This document shows, piece after piece, positions 1 through 5,220 of a stretch of 7,393 bases of DNA. Positions within the stretch are counted from its first letter, which is position 1, and each line of letters opens with the position of its first letter. The notes under the pieces were generated by a model. That model saw only the letters and a list, made by a program, of their open reading frames with translations. It did no database searches and was not told the DNA's origin. The DNA is from Chloroflexota bacterium (lineage in GTDB: Bacteria > Chloroflexota > Dehalococcoidia > Dehalococcoidales > UBA3254): contig JAGDMY010000069.1 of assembly GCA_017860765.1 (NCBI GenBank), positions 1 to 7,393 on the forward strand, written 5' to 3'. The position numbers were made by a program, and so were the translations under genes.

Positions 1-384
1 TTTCAGGACCCGGAATCCCTGCGAAAGCTGGATAAAATCATTCATCCCAGAATAGACCAGAGGGTTGAAGCGCGACTCCAGCAATACCAGAAAGAGGGAA
101 AGAAGGCGGTTTTTATCGAGATGGCGATCCTGGCGGAGGCCCCCTGGATGGAACGGGTAGACCGGGTCTGGGCTGTCAAGACCCCCCGGGAGGTCGCCCT
201 GAACAGGCTCAAGGAGAGGGGGCTTAGCGAGCCCGAGGCCCTGGCCCGAATTGCCAACCAACCTTCTCCCGAGTCCAGGATTAAAAAGGGGCTGGTCATT
301 ATCAACAACAACGGCAGCCTTCGTGATCTCAGGATTAAGGTGGAAAAACTCTGGGACGAAATCCATAATGAGGATAGAAAATGA
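1..384 (+). CDS. coaE: Dephospho-CoA kinase, C-terminal part (5' end outside window)
   Basis: CoaE phosphorylates the 3'-hydroxyl of dephospho-CoA with ATP, the last step of coenzyme A synthesis, in the cytosol. The frame is open from base 1 to the TGA at 382-384, giving 127 visible residues of a family usually near 200, so the N-terminal P-loop lies off the left edge. Family signatures are visible in order: the FxDP...L..I.HP segment (residues 1-18), the hydrophobic strand AVFIEMAIL with the following EAPW (36-47, where the family has E-PLL-E), VDRVWAVKTP (52-61), the RLKERGLSEPEALARI lid region (67-82), the downstream Q, and the VIINNNGSL strand (98-106). Alignment is good to the C-terminus, so only the window edge truncates it. 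The universal stress gene starts 48 bp downstream, so the two may be co-transcribed. Identification rests on motifs I recognise. Confidence 0.9.
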   Translation, partial: FQDPESLRKLDKIIHPRIDQRVEARLQQYQKEGKKAVFIEMAILAEAPWMERVDRVWAVKTPREVALNRLKERGLSEPEALARIANQPSPESRIKKGLVIINNNGSLRDLRIKVEKLWDEIHNEDRK

Positions 385-432
385 TATAAAAATATCGGCA
401 GCCTGGATTTCTATTTTAAGGAGGAATGGTAT

Positions 433-1332
433 ATGTTTGAGAAGATCCTTTTACCCCTGGACGGTTCGGAACTGGCTGAAGCGGCTATTCCCTATGTACG
501 CGACCTGGCAGCTCAATTGGAGGCAGAGGTCTATTTGATGCATGCCTGCCCGCCGGAACATGTGGCTTACCTTCATATGCATCAAATCTATCTAAACAGC
601 ATGGCGGAGGGACTGCGGAAGGAAATCCAGGAACGCTGGCAGCCGCCCCAGGGAGCCAGGGTTCAGGCGGAGGTGATCACCGGTGACGCGGTAAAGGTTA
701 TCCTGGACTTTGTCAGACAAAAAGGCATCGGTCTGGTGGCAGTTACCACTCATGGGACCTCCGGCATCCGGCCCTGGTCGATGGGCCATGTGGCCGAGAA
801 GGTTGTCCGGGGCGCGGGTATCCCCAGCCTGTTGATCCGGCTGAAGGGGGACCGCCCCGTAGCCCCGCAAAAAGCACAGATCCAGAAAATACTGGTACCC
901 CTGGACAGCTCAGATGCCAGCAAAATTGCCGTGCCCTACGCGATACAACTGGCCTTGAAATTGAAAGCCAGTGTCACCATCTTCAGCATGGCCCAAACAG
1001 TTTATGCCCAGAGTTTTGATGGTATGGGTGCCGGACTCGGGGTGAACTGGGACAATATCGACGCGGCCACAGAAAAATATACCGACGAATACCTCCTCGG
1101 CGTTGAAAATGAGATCAAGGCCGCCGGGGTGAAGGTGGACCATGCCAGCTACCTGGGGATCGATGCGGCCTATGAAATACTGGAGATGGAGAAGAAGTCC
1201 CAGGCCGACCTGGTGGTGATGGCCACCCGCGGCAGGTCACCCATCGCCAGCTGGGCCTTCGGCAGCGTGGCCGAGAAGGTGCTGCGGGAAGGCAACCGCC
1301 CGATTTTGCTGGTCAGAGAGGCAGCGGCATAA
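433..1332 (+). CDS. Tandem-domain universal stress protein (UspA family)
   Basis: This 299-residue protein has two UspA domains, about residues 1-137 and 150-295. Each opens with the typical strand: KILLPLDGSELAEAAIPY (4-21) and KILVPLDSSDASKIAVPY (152-169). Each ends with the usual GHVAEKVVRGAGIPSLLI or GSVAEKVLREGNRPILLV segment. UspA domains fold as Rossmann-like alpha/beta units and some bind ATP through G-x2-G-x9-G-S/T. Here domain 2 reads A264-T-R-G267 then nine residues to G277-S278, missing only the first Gly. Domain 1 reads T105-T-H-G108 then nine residues to G118-H119, missing the first Gly and the S/T. Nucleotide binding, if any, is therefore more plausible in domain 2. The ATG at 433 follows a strong AAGGAGG at 418-424 and fits the domain start. 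No signal peptide or membrane segment is seen, so it is cytosolic. The specific stress role cannot be inferred. It sits between coaE and the L21 gene. Confidence 0.9.
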   Translation: MFEKILLPLDGSELAEAAIPYVRDLAAQLEAEVYLMHACPPEHVAYLHMHQIYLNSMAEGLRKEIQERWQPPQGARVQAEVITGDAVKVILDFVRQKGIGLVAVTTHGTSGIRPWSMGHVAEKVVRGAGIPSLLIRLKGDRPVAPQKAQIQKILVPLDSSDASKIAVPYAIQLALKLKASVTIFSMAQTVYAQSFDGMGAGLGVNWDNIDAATEKYTDEYLLGVENEIKAAGVKVDHASYLGIDAAYEILEMEKKSQADLVVMATRGRSPIASWAFGSVAEKVLREGNRPILLVREAAA

Positions 1333-1337
1333 GCCGA

Positions 1338-1367
1338 TTGCATATGCACCTCTAAATCTGCTAGAAT
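1338..1367 (+). promoter_or_regulatory. Predicted sigma-70 promoter for rplU-rpmA-rpmE
   Basis: TTGCAT (1338-1343) and TAGAAT (1362-1367) are 18 bp apart, and the -10 is extended by TG at 1359-1360. Transcription would start near 1374, leaving a leader of only about 24 nt before the L21 start. The -35 overlaps a perfect 10-bp palindrome TGCATATGCA (1339-1348), which could be an operator or chance. The -35 matches consensus at only three positions, so support is moderate. Confidence 0.45.
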
Positions 1368-1386
1368 AAAGAGTTGTTGTGTTAAT

Positions 1387-1400
1387 GGAGGTGCACCATC
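1387..1400 (+). promoter_or_regulatory. Shine-Dalgarno that fixes the L21 start at an ATC codon
   Basis: GGAGGTG (1387-1393) is a strong Shine-Dalgarno. The six-base gap after GGAGG leads to ATC at 1398-1400, the codon where L21 homologues have their initiator Met before YAI. The in-frame stop TAA at 1383-1385 excludes any upstream start, and there is no ATG, GTG or TTG between that stop and 1470. The ATG at 1385 and GTG at 1391 are both out of frame and lead to a TGA at 1412. Confidence 0.7.
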
Positions 1401-1727
1401 TACGCTATTTTTGAATCCGGTGGTAAACAGTATAAAGTCGCTCCTGGCGAGACGGTCGATGTAGACCTTATGGACAAGGCTGAAGGGGACAAGGTCGAGC
1501 TGGATAAAGTCCTGCTGATAGCTGATGATAAAAAAGTGACTGTTGGCACTCCTACTATTGAGGGGGCCAAAGTCATGGCTACTGCCAAAGGTCTGATTAA
1601 AGGTGATAAAATCATCGTTCTCAGATTCAAGCATAAAGACCATTATACCAAAAAGGGTGGTCACCGCCAGAAATACACCCGGTTGACAATCGACGACATT
1701 GTTTTGCCGGGCGCCAACAAAAACTAA
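1398..1727 (+). CDS. rplU: 50S ribosomal protein L21, apparent ATC start
   Basis: L21 binds 23S rRNA in the large ribosomal subunit. Read from 1398 the product is 109 residues, close to the family's usual 100-110, and begins (M)YAIFESGGKQYKVAPGE, the canonical L21 N-terminus. The conserved C-terminal part FKHKDHYTKKGGHRQKYT also matches. The first conventional start in this frame is ATG 1470, which would cut off 24 residues including the invariant GGKQYKV motif and would have no suitable Shine-Dalgarno. I therefore call ATC at 1398, served by GGAGG at 1387-1391. A base error of ATG to ATC is the main alternative explanation. It heads a ribosomal protein run: rpmA starts 15 bp after its stop, the usual rplU-rpmA pairing in bacteria. 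Product identity is secure; the start is less so. Confidence 0.93.
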   Translation: MYAIFESGGKQYKVAPGETVDVDLMDKAEGDKVELDKVLLIADDKKVTVGTPTIEGAKVMATAKGLIKGDKIIVLRFKHKDHYTKKGGHRQKYTRLTIDDIVLPGANKN

Positions 1728-1742
1728 GAGAGGTGATTTCAA

Positions 1743-2000
1743 GTGGCTCATAAAAAGGGCGGAGGCAGCTCTACTAATGGCCGGGATAGTCCCGGAAAGA
1801 GACTGGGCGTGAAAAGATTTGATGGAGAAGAGGTACTGGCCGGGACCATCATAGTCCGGCAGCGGGGCACCAAAATCCATCCGGGTAATAATGTCGGCCT
1901 GGGCCGGGATTACACGATTTTTTCCCTGATCGATGGCAAGGTCAAGTTTGAACCCTTTACTAATGATAAAAGGAAGGTCAGCGTTTACGCTGGACAATAA
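1743..2000 (+). CDS. rpmA: 50S ribosomal protein L27
   Basis: L27 sits at the peptidyl transferase centre of the 50S subunit, where its N-terminal tail reaches towards the tRNA acceptor ends. The 85-residue product has the full family pattern: [20 protein letters not shown] at the start, then [41 protein letters not shown] and a basic VxFEPF...RKVSVY end. The GTG at 1743 is chosen because it gives exactly the conserved MAHKKG start, and GAGGTGA (1730-1736) precedes it with a six-base gap. The tail has no cleavable extension of the kind found in many Firmicutes, which argues against that group. It lies between rplU and rpmE in one apparent transcript. Confidence 0.97.
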   Translation: MAHKKGGGSSTNGRDSPGKRLGVKRFDGEEVLAGTIIVRQRGTKIHPGNNVGLGRDYTIFSLIDGKVKFEPFTNDKRKVSVYAGQ

Positions 2001-2006
2001 AGAATT

Positions 2007-2213
2007 ATGAAAGAGAAGATACATCCCAAATTTTACGCGGACGCCCAGGTGGTCTGCTCCTGCGGCAATACCTTCACTATTGGCTCAACCAAGAAAAACC
2101 TGCGCATTGAGCTGTGCAGCAAATGCCACCCGTTTTTCACCGGCGAAAGAAAAATGATTGATACAGCCGGCAGAGTCGAGCGGTTTAAGCAGCGCTACAA
2201 AATGGACAAATAA
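2007..2213 (+). CDS. rpmE: 50S ribosomal protein L31, zinc-binding (C+) type
   Basis: L31 is a 50S protein that bridges to the small subunit. The 68-residue product matches the type A family: [20 protein letters not shown] at the start, then a [11 protein letters not shown] block, then RVERFKQRY. The zinc-ribbon cysteines C17, C19, C37 and C40 are all present, so this is the zinc-containing form rather than the cysteine-free paralogue. The ATG at 2007 comes six bases after the rpmA stop. The bases before it hold no clear Shine-Dalgarno (only AAAGAA), so translation may depend on ribosomes finishing rpmA. The gene ends 19 bp before the strong intrinsic terminator, which closes the rplU-rpmA-rpmE unit. 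Confidence 0.96.
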   Translation: MKEKIHPKFYADAQVVCSCGNTFTIGSTKKNLRIELCSKCHPFFTGERKMIDTAGRVERFKQRYKMDK

Positions 2214-2232
2214 TCCGGGAGAGTTTAACATT

Positions 2233-2269
2233 AAAGGAGCGGTACCCAAAGTCCGCTCCTTTGTTTTTT
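2233..2269 (+). terminator. Intrinsic terminator after rpmE
   Basis: A perfect 10-bp stem, AAAGGAGCGG (2233-2242) with CCGCTCCTTT (2253-2262), closes a 10-nt loop and is followed by G and six T residues (2264-2269). This is a textbook Rho-independent terminator for the ribosomal protein unit. Its T-tract directly abuts the Shine-Dalgarno of the next gene, so that gene needs read-through or a promoter inside rpmE. Confidence 0.9.
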
Positions 2270-2277
2270 GAGGAAAA

Positions 2278-3204
2278 ATGGCAGAACAGAAGTTTTACTA
2301 TGGTGGGCAGGCGGTCATTGAAGGCGTGATGATGCGCGGGAAGCAGGTCATGGTCACGGCCACGCGGCGGCCCGGCGGGGAGGTGGGAGTGCATTCCCAA
2401 CCGCTGTCCACCCTCTACACCGGCCAGTGGCGCAAGACTCCGCTGGTACGCGGCGTGATTGCGCTGATTGAGTCCCTGGTCCTGGGCATCCAGACCCTGA
2501 TGTATTCCGCCAATGTCGCCCTGGAAGAGGAGCAGACCAAATTATCCGGATGGGCGACCTGGGGAATAATCCTGGTGGCCCTGGCTTTTGCCGTGGGTGT
2601 CTTTTTCATGCTGCCGCTTTTTATCACCAACCTCTTGCGAGAACACCTGCAAAACACGATAGTCTTCAACCTCATTGAAGGCCTCATAAGGGTGATCATT
2701 TTTGTGGGCTACCTGACGGTGGTGTCCATGATGAAGGATATCAGGCGGGTCTTCGCCTACCACGGGGCTGAACATAAGACGATTAATGCCTATGAAGCCG
2801 GCCAACCCCTGGAGGTGGAATACGCCCGCCAGCATACTACCGCCAACCCGCGCTGCGGGACCAGTTTCCTGTTTGCCGTGCTGGTTATTGCTATCATTGT
2901 CTTTTCGCTGGTTGGCAAGCCCTCCATCGCCTGGATGGCAGTCTCACGGATTTTACTGCTGCCGGTGATTGCCGCGCTGGGATATGAGTTTATTTACTTC
3001 ACTTCCCGCCACAGCGACAACCTGATAATGAAGGCCTTATTGACACCCGGCCTCTGGTTGCAGTCTCTGACAACGCGTCAACCTGATGATAAGCAGCTGG
3101 AAGTGGCCATAGCGGCCCTGAAGAAAGTGCTGGAGATTGAGCAGCCCGAAAAATACGCCCCTCCGGTGGAGGTTGCTCCCTCCCCCGTCCCGGCTACGGA
3201 TTAA
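2278..3204 (+). CDS. DUF1385 family membrane protein (YqhQ-like)
   Basis: This is a 308-residue member of DUF1385, the family of Bacillus subtilis YqhQ; no biochemical role is established to my knowledge. Family blocks are clear: YYGGQAVIEGVMMRG (7-21), RGVIALIESLVLGI (58-71), YHGAEHKTINAYEAG (161-175), HTTANPRCGTSFLF (186-199) and PGLWLQSLTTRQPDD (257-271). About four hydrophobic segments follow one another, near residues 94-119, 129-151, 196-213 and 217-240, so it is an inner-membrane protein. The conserved His, Glu and Cys residues lie in or beside the non-membrane blocks and could form a site, but that is speculation. The ATG at 2278 follows TGAGG (2269-2273). The C-terminal tail (291-308) is rich in Pro and Val and looks disordered. 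A location after rpmE is one I recall from Firmicutes, where prmC and prfA follow; here hisI lies convergently instead. Confidence 0.88.
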   Translation: MAEQKFYYGGQAVIEGVMMRGKQVMVTATRRPGGEVGVHSQPLSTLYTGQWRKTPLVRGVIALIESLVLGIQTLMYSANVALEEEQTKLSGWATWGIILVALAFAVGVFFMLPLFITNLLREHLQNTIVFNLIEGLIRVIIFVGYLTVVSMMKDIRRVFAYHGAEHKTINAYEAGQPLEVEYARQHTTANPRCGTSFLFAVLVIAIIVFSLVGKPSIAWMAVSRILLLPVIAALGYEFIYFTSRHSDNLIMKALLTPGLWLQSLTTRQPDDKQLEVAIAALKKVLEIEQPEKYAPPVEVAPSPVPATD

Positions 3205-3220
3205 GCCGTCCCGGCAGGAC

Positions 3221-3538
3221 TTATTCTGCCTTCTCCACCTTCTCGAAGAAACAGCTCCGTCTGCCGGTGTGGCAAACGGGGCCAGCGGGGTCGACCAATA
3301 TTAGCAGCGTATCGCTGTCGCAGTCCTGCCAGATTTCTTTGACCTTGAGAATGCTACCCGAGGTGGAACCTTTATGCCACAACTCTCCGCGGCTGCGACT
3401 GTAAAACCAGACCTCGCCGCTGGAAAGCGTCAGCTTCAGTGATTCCCGGTTGATATAGCCCAGCATCAGGACGTCCTTGCTGGCGGCATCCTGGATGACA
3501 GCCGGGATAAGTCCGCGGGCATCATATTTTAATGGCAT
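3221..3538 (-). CDS. hisI: Phosphoribosyl-AMP cyclohydrolase
   Basis: HisI hydrolyses the adenine ring of phosphoribosyl-AMP to give ProFAR, the third step of histidine synthesis, in the cytosol. The 105-residue product is a stand-alone HisI with no HisE (PRA-PH) domain. Family motifs are in order: [10 protein letters not shown] (9-18), [12 protein letters not shown] (23-34), [21 protein letters not shown] split over 41-61, the metal-binding DCDSD (72-76), and [15 protein letters not shown] (84-98), which holds C89, H90 and C96. C73, C89 and C96 are the expected zinc ligands. The ATG at 3538 is preceded on the minus strand by AAAGGTG at a suitable distance. hisA lies 85 bp upstream on the same strand, so the two are probably co-transcribed. 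Its 3' end faces the DUF1385 gene with a 16-bp gap and no clear terminator. Confidence 0.95.
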   Translation of the reverse strand: MPLKYDARGLIPAVIQDAASKDVLMLGYINRESLKLTLSSGEVWFYSRSRGELWHKGSTSGSILKVKEIWQDCDSDTLLILVDPAGPVCHTGRRSCFFEKVEKAE

Positions 3539-3623
3539 TTACAGCACCTTTCCCCTGGCAGTTAACTTTTAACAACGACTCACCCTGTTTTCACAAAAAC
3601 TTTTTTATTTGATCTTCGCCATT

Positions 3624-4367
3624 TTACCGGTTGGCTACTTCCAGGGCTTTTTTCAAATCTATGTCTCCGGTATACAGGGCCTTGCCGATGATAGCTCCTT
3701 CTACGCCGATCCTTCTCAGGACTCTCAGATGGTCCAGCGAAGAAATGCCCCCCGCGGCTATGACCGGCCGATCAACGGCTTCAATCAGCTCGCCGAGGGC
3801 GTCATAGTTTGGCCCGGTCAGCGTGCCGTCCCGGATGATATCGGTATAGATGAAGCGGCGCACTCCCAGACCGGCCATATCCCGGGCCAGGCTGACGGCC
3901 TTCAGGTCTGTCCCCTGGAGCCAGCCCCGGGTCGCCACCTGCCCCTCGCGGGCATCAATGCTGACGATAATGGACTCCGCGTATTTGCGGCAGGCCTCCC
4001 TGATCAGGTCGGCATTTTCCACCGCTGCGGTGCCCAGGATAGCCCGCTCCACTCCCATCTTGAGCAGGCGCGATATTGTTTCCAGTGTCCGTATGCCTCC
4101 CCCGAGCTGGGTGGGCACCAGCACGGCGTTGGCGATGGTCTCGATTATTTCAAGGTTGACAACCTCGCCGGCGGCTGCTCCATCCAGATCGACCAGGTGT
4201 ATCCGGGGGGCGCCCAGCGATTGCCATTTCAGGGCTACTTCCAGAGGGTCCTCACTGAAGACGGTCTCCCGGTTATAATCACCCTGGTACAACCGGACGC
4301 ACTTCCCGTTCCGCAAGTCTATGGCAGGAATGATATCGATCCCGCTACCCCCTGAGGCAATTCTCAC
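3624..4367 (-). CDS. hisA: ProFAR isomerase HisA (1-(5-phosphoribosyl)-5-[(5-phosphoribosylamino)methylideneamino]imidazole-4-carboxamide isomerase)
   Basis: HisA is a TIM-barrel isomerase that converts ProFAR, the HisI product, to PRFAR by an Amadori rearrangement. From the GTG at 4367 the protein has 247 residues. Visible motifs are IIPAIDLRNGKCVRLYQGDY (12-31) with the first catalytic Asp at 17, the phosphate-binding GGGIR (89-93), SIDAR with the second catalytic Asp at 138, RDGTLTGPNY (179-188), AAGGISS (204-210) and GKALYTGD (228-235). Homologues begin right at the residue before DIIPAID. That residue is coded here by ATC at 4340-4338, which has AGGGGG seven bases upstream, while GTG 4367 has only a poor, almost adjacent G-rich stretch. 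The start could therefore be 4340 (238 residues, nearer the usual 240). I give the longer form because GTG is a standard start. It is transcribed ahead of hisI. Confidence 0.93.
   Translation of the reverse strand: MRIASGGSGIDIIPAIDLRNGKCVRLYQGDYNRETVFSEDPLEVALKWQSLGAPRIHLVDLDGAAAGEVVNLEIIETIANAVLVPTQLGGGIRTLETISRLLKMGVERAILGTAAVENADLIREACRKYAESIIVSIDAREGQVATRGWLQGTDLKAVSLARDMAGLGVRRFIYTDIIRDGTLTGPNYDALGELIEAVDRPVIAAGGISSLDHLRVLRRIGVEGAIIGKALYTGDIDLKKALEVANR
4338..4353 (-). promoter_or_regulatory. Shine-Dalgarno and possible ATC start of hisA
   Basis: On the minus strand AGGGGG (4353-4348) is followed after seven bases by ATC (4340-4338), in frame with HisA and exactly at the family's usual first residue before DIIPAID. 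This is a better-placed site than the one for the GTG at 4367, but ATC is a rare initiator, so the choice stays open. Confidence 0.4.
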
Positions 4368-4414
4368 GCCCCGCCGCCAGGCAATCTTTAGTTCAGGTCG
4401 AAAAGGTGGGAAAA

Positions 4415-4443
4415 TTGGATTTTATTTTGGCGTTTGTTATTAT
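4415..4443 (+). promoter_or_regulatory. Possible promoter for the cobO-fbp-rdgB unit
   Basis: TTGGAT (4415-4420) and TATTAT (4438-4443) are 17 bp apart, overlapping the hisA -10 on the other strand. Transcription from here would give a leader of about 140 nt before the TTG start at 4594. I see only a small GCCG-AAG-CGGC hairpin (4471-4481) in that leader and no B12 riboswitch signature. Support is weak because the -35 is poor. Confidence 0.3.
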
Positions 4444-4468
4444 AACATTATCATTAGAGCCTTAACAA
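4439..4468 (-). promoter_or_regulatory. Predicted promoter for hisA-hisI
   Basis: On the minus strand TTGTTA (4468-4463) and a perfect TATAAT (4444-4439) are 18 bp apart, and the -10 is extended (TGTTATAAT). Transcription would begin near 4432, leaving a leader of about 65-90 nt. It overlaps the promoter-like sequence facing the other way, so the two units could compete for polymerase. Confidence 0.5.
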
Positions 4469-4581
4469 TTGCCGAAGCGGCGCAGCTCCATAAGGACTCT
4501 TCAGGGATAGCCCGTCAAGACTTCCCCGGGCGGTGGCCTCAATTAAAAGGGTTGAATAAACATATAAGGCCATTGACATCC

Positions 4582-4596
4582 AGGAGGGATAAGTTG
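4582..4596 (+). promoter_or_regulatory. Shine-Dalgarno fixing the TTG start of cobO
   Basis: AGGAGG (4582-4587) lies six bases before TTG 4594-4596. The frame stays open upstream as far as 4321, so this strong site is what sets the start. The upstream in-frame stretch does not resemble the family. Confidence 0.75.
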
Positions 4597-5193
4597 TCTA
4601 ATAATGACGCATATCAAAGGCAAGAGCAATTGGCAAAGAAGATGGTCCGGCGCGATCTTTCCGCCCCCTACTCCCATCAGGGACTGGTACAGGTCTTTAC
4701 CGGCGACGGGAAGGGTAAAACCTCAGCGGCTCTGGGCTGCGTCATAAGGGCGCTGGGGCATGGCCTGCGTGTTTTCATAATCTTCTTCATGAAGGGCGAT
4801 TACCCGTACGGCGAACGCAATATCCTGAGCCAACTGCCCAATCTAAGCCTGGCCTCCTTTGGCCAGGAGAAGTTCGTTGACCCGGCCAATATCAAACCGG
4901 AACAGATTGCTGAGGCCGCTCAGGCTTTAGCCGCCGCCCGTGAAGGCATGCTCAGCGGCAGATACGACCTGGTTGTCCTGGATGAGGTCAATGTGGCGGC
5001 GGCCTTTAAGCTGGTCCCGGTGGAGGAGGTTCTCAGACTTATCAAGGATAAGCCCGCCGGGGTGGACCTTATTCTCACCGGGCGCCTGGCTGACCCCAGG
5101 CTGGTGCAGGCGGCTGACCTGGTTACCGAGATGGTGAAAGTTAAACACCCCTTCGATAAAGGTATTGCAGCCCGCAAGGGATTTGAATACTAG
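4594..5193 (+). CDS. cobO: Corrinoid (cob(I)alamin) adenosyltransferase, CobA/CobO/BtuR type
   Basis: This enzyme transfers the adenosyl group of ATP to the cobalt of cob(I)alamin or related corrinoids to make the coenzyme form. The 199-residue product is the usual length (E. coli BtuR is 196). It shows the family's P-loop variant GDGKGKTS (37-44), the conserved ALGHG (53-57), FMKGDYPYGERNIL (65-78), the Walker B-like strand LVVLDEVN (126-133), LTGR (161-164) and the closing VKVKHPFDKGIAARKGFEY (181-199). An N-terminal helix, residues 4-21, matches the part that closes over the corrinoid in homologues. The TTG start at 4594 is chosen from AGGAGG at 4582-4587. It is the first gene of a three-gene unit, 24 bp before the FBP aldolase/phosphatase. 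No other B12 genes are visible, so it may serve salvage as well as synthesis. Confidence 0.94.
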   Translation: MSNNDAYQRQEQLAKKMVRRDLSAPYSHQGLVQVFTGDGKGKTSAALGCVIRALGHGLRVFIIFFMKGDYPYGERNILSQLPNLSLASFGQEKFVDPANIKPEQIAEAAQALAAAREGMLSGRYDLVVLDEVNVAAAFKLVPVEEVLRLIKDKPAGVDLILTGRLADPRLVQAADLVTEMVKVKHPFDKGIAARKGFEY

Positions 5194-5205
5194 TCAAATA
5201 AAATT

Positions 5206-5220
5206 GAGGAGGAACTGGTG
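5206..5220 (+). promoter_or_regulatory. Shine-Dalgarno fixing the GTG start of the FBP aldolase/phosphatase
   Basis: GAGGAGG (5206-5212) is five bases before GTG 5218-5220. The resulting N-terminus MKLTLSVIKADIGG agrees with the start of the family, which settles the choice. Confidence 0.85.

Noticed and set aside
1385..1414. Nine-codon ORF starting at ATG 1385 and overlapping the L21 start
   Set aside because: It is out of frame and has no ribosome binding site before it; the purine run inside it is the L21 Shine-Dalgarno.
1470..1727. L21 starting at the first in-frame ATG
   Set aside because: This would delete the invariant GGKQYKV region and has no Shine-Dalgarno, while the upstream codons match the family perfectly.
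1170..2024. Minus-strand open frame of 284 codons opposite usp, rplU and rpmA
   Set aside because: It is a shadow of three certain genes, has no family resemblance, and crosses gene boundaries.
3205..3220. Bidirectional terminator between the DUF1385 gene and hisI
   Set aside because: Only a 4-bp GTCC-GGAC hairpin is present, with no T-tract on either side.
3609..4355. Plus-strand open frame of 248 codons opposite hisA
   Set aside because: It mirrors the entire hisA gene, whose catalytic motifs are clear; no independent motif or ribosome binding site is seen.
4321..4593. In-frame N-terminal extension of the cobO gene
   Set aside because: The extension has no family resemblance, includes the hisA start and the promoter region, and the strong AGGAGG at 4582-4587 points to TTG 4594.
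4450..4593. Cobalamin riboswitch in the leader of the adenosyltransferase gene
   Set aside because: I looked for the conserved B12 box (GCCACTG-like) and found none; only a small hairpin at 4471-4481 is evident.
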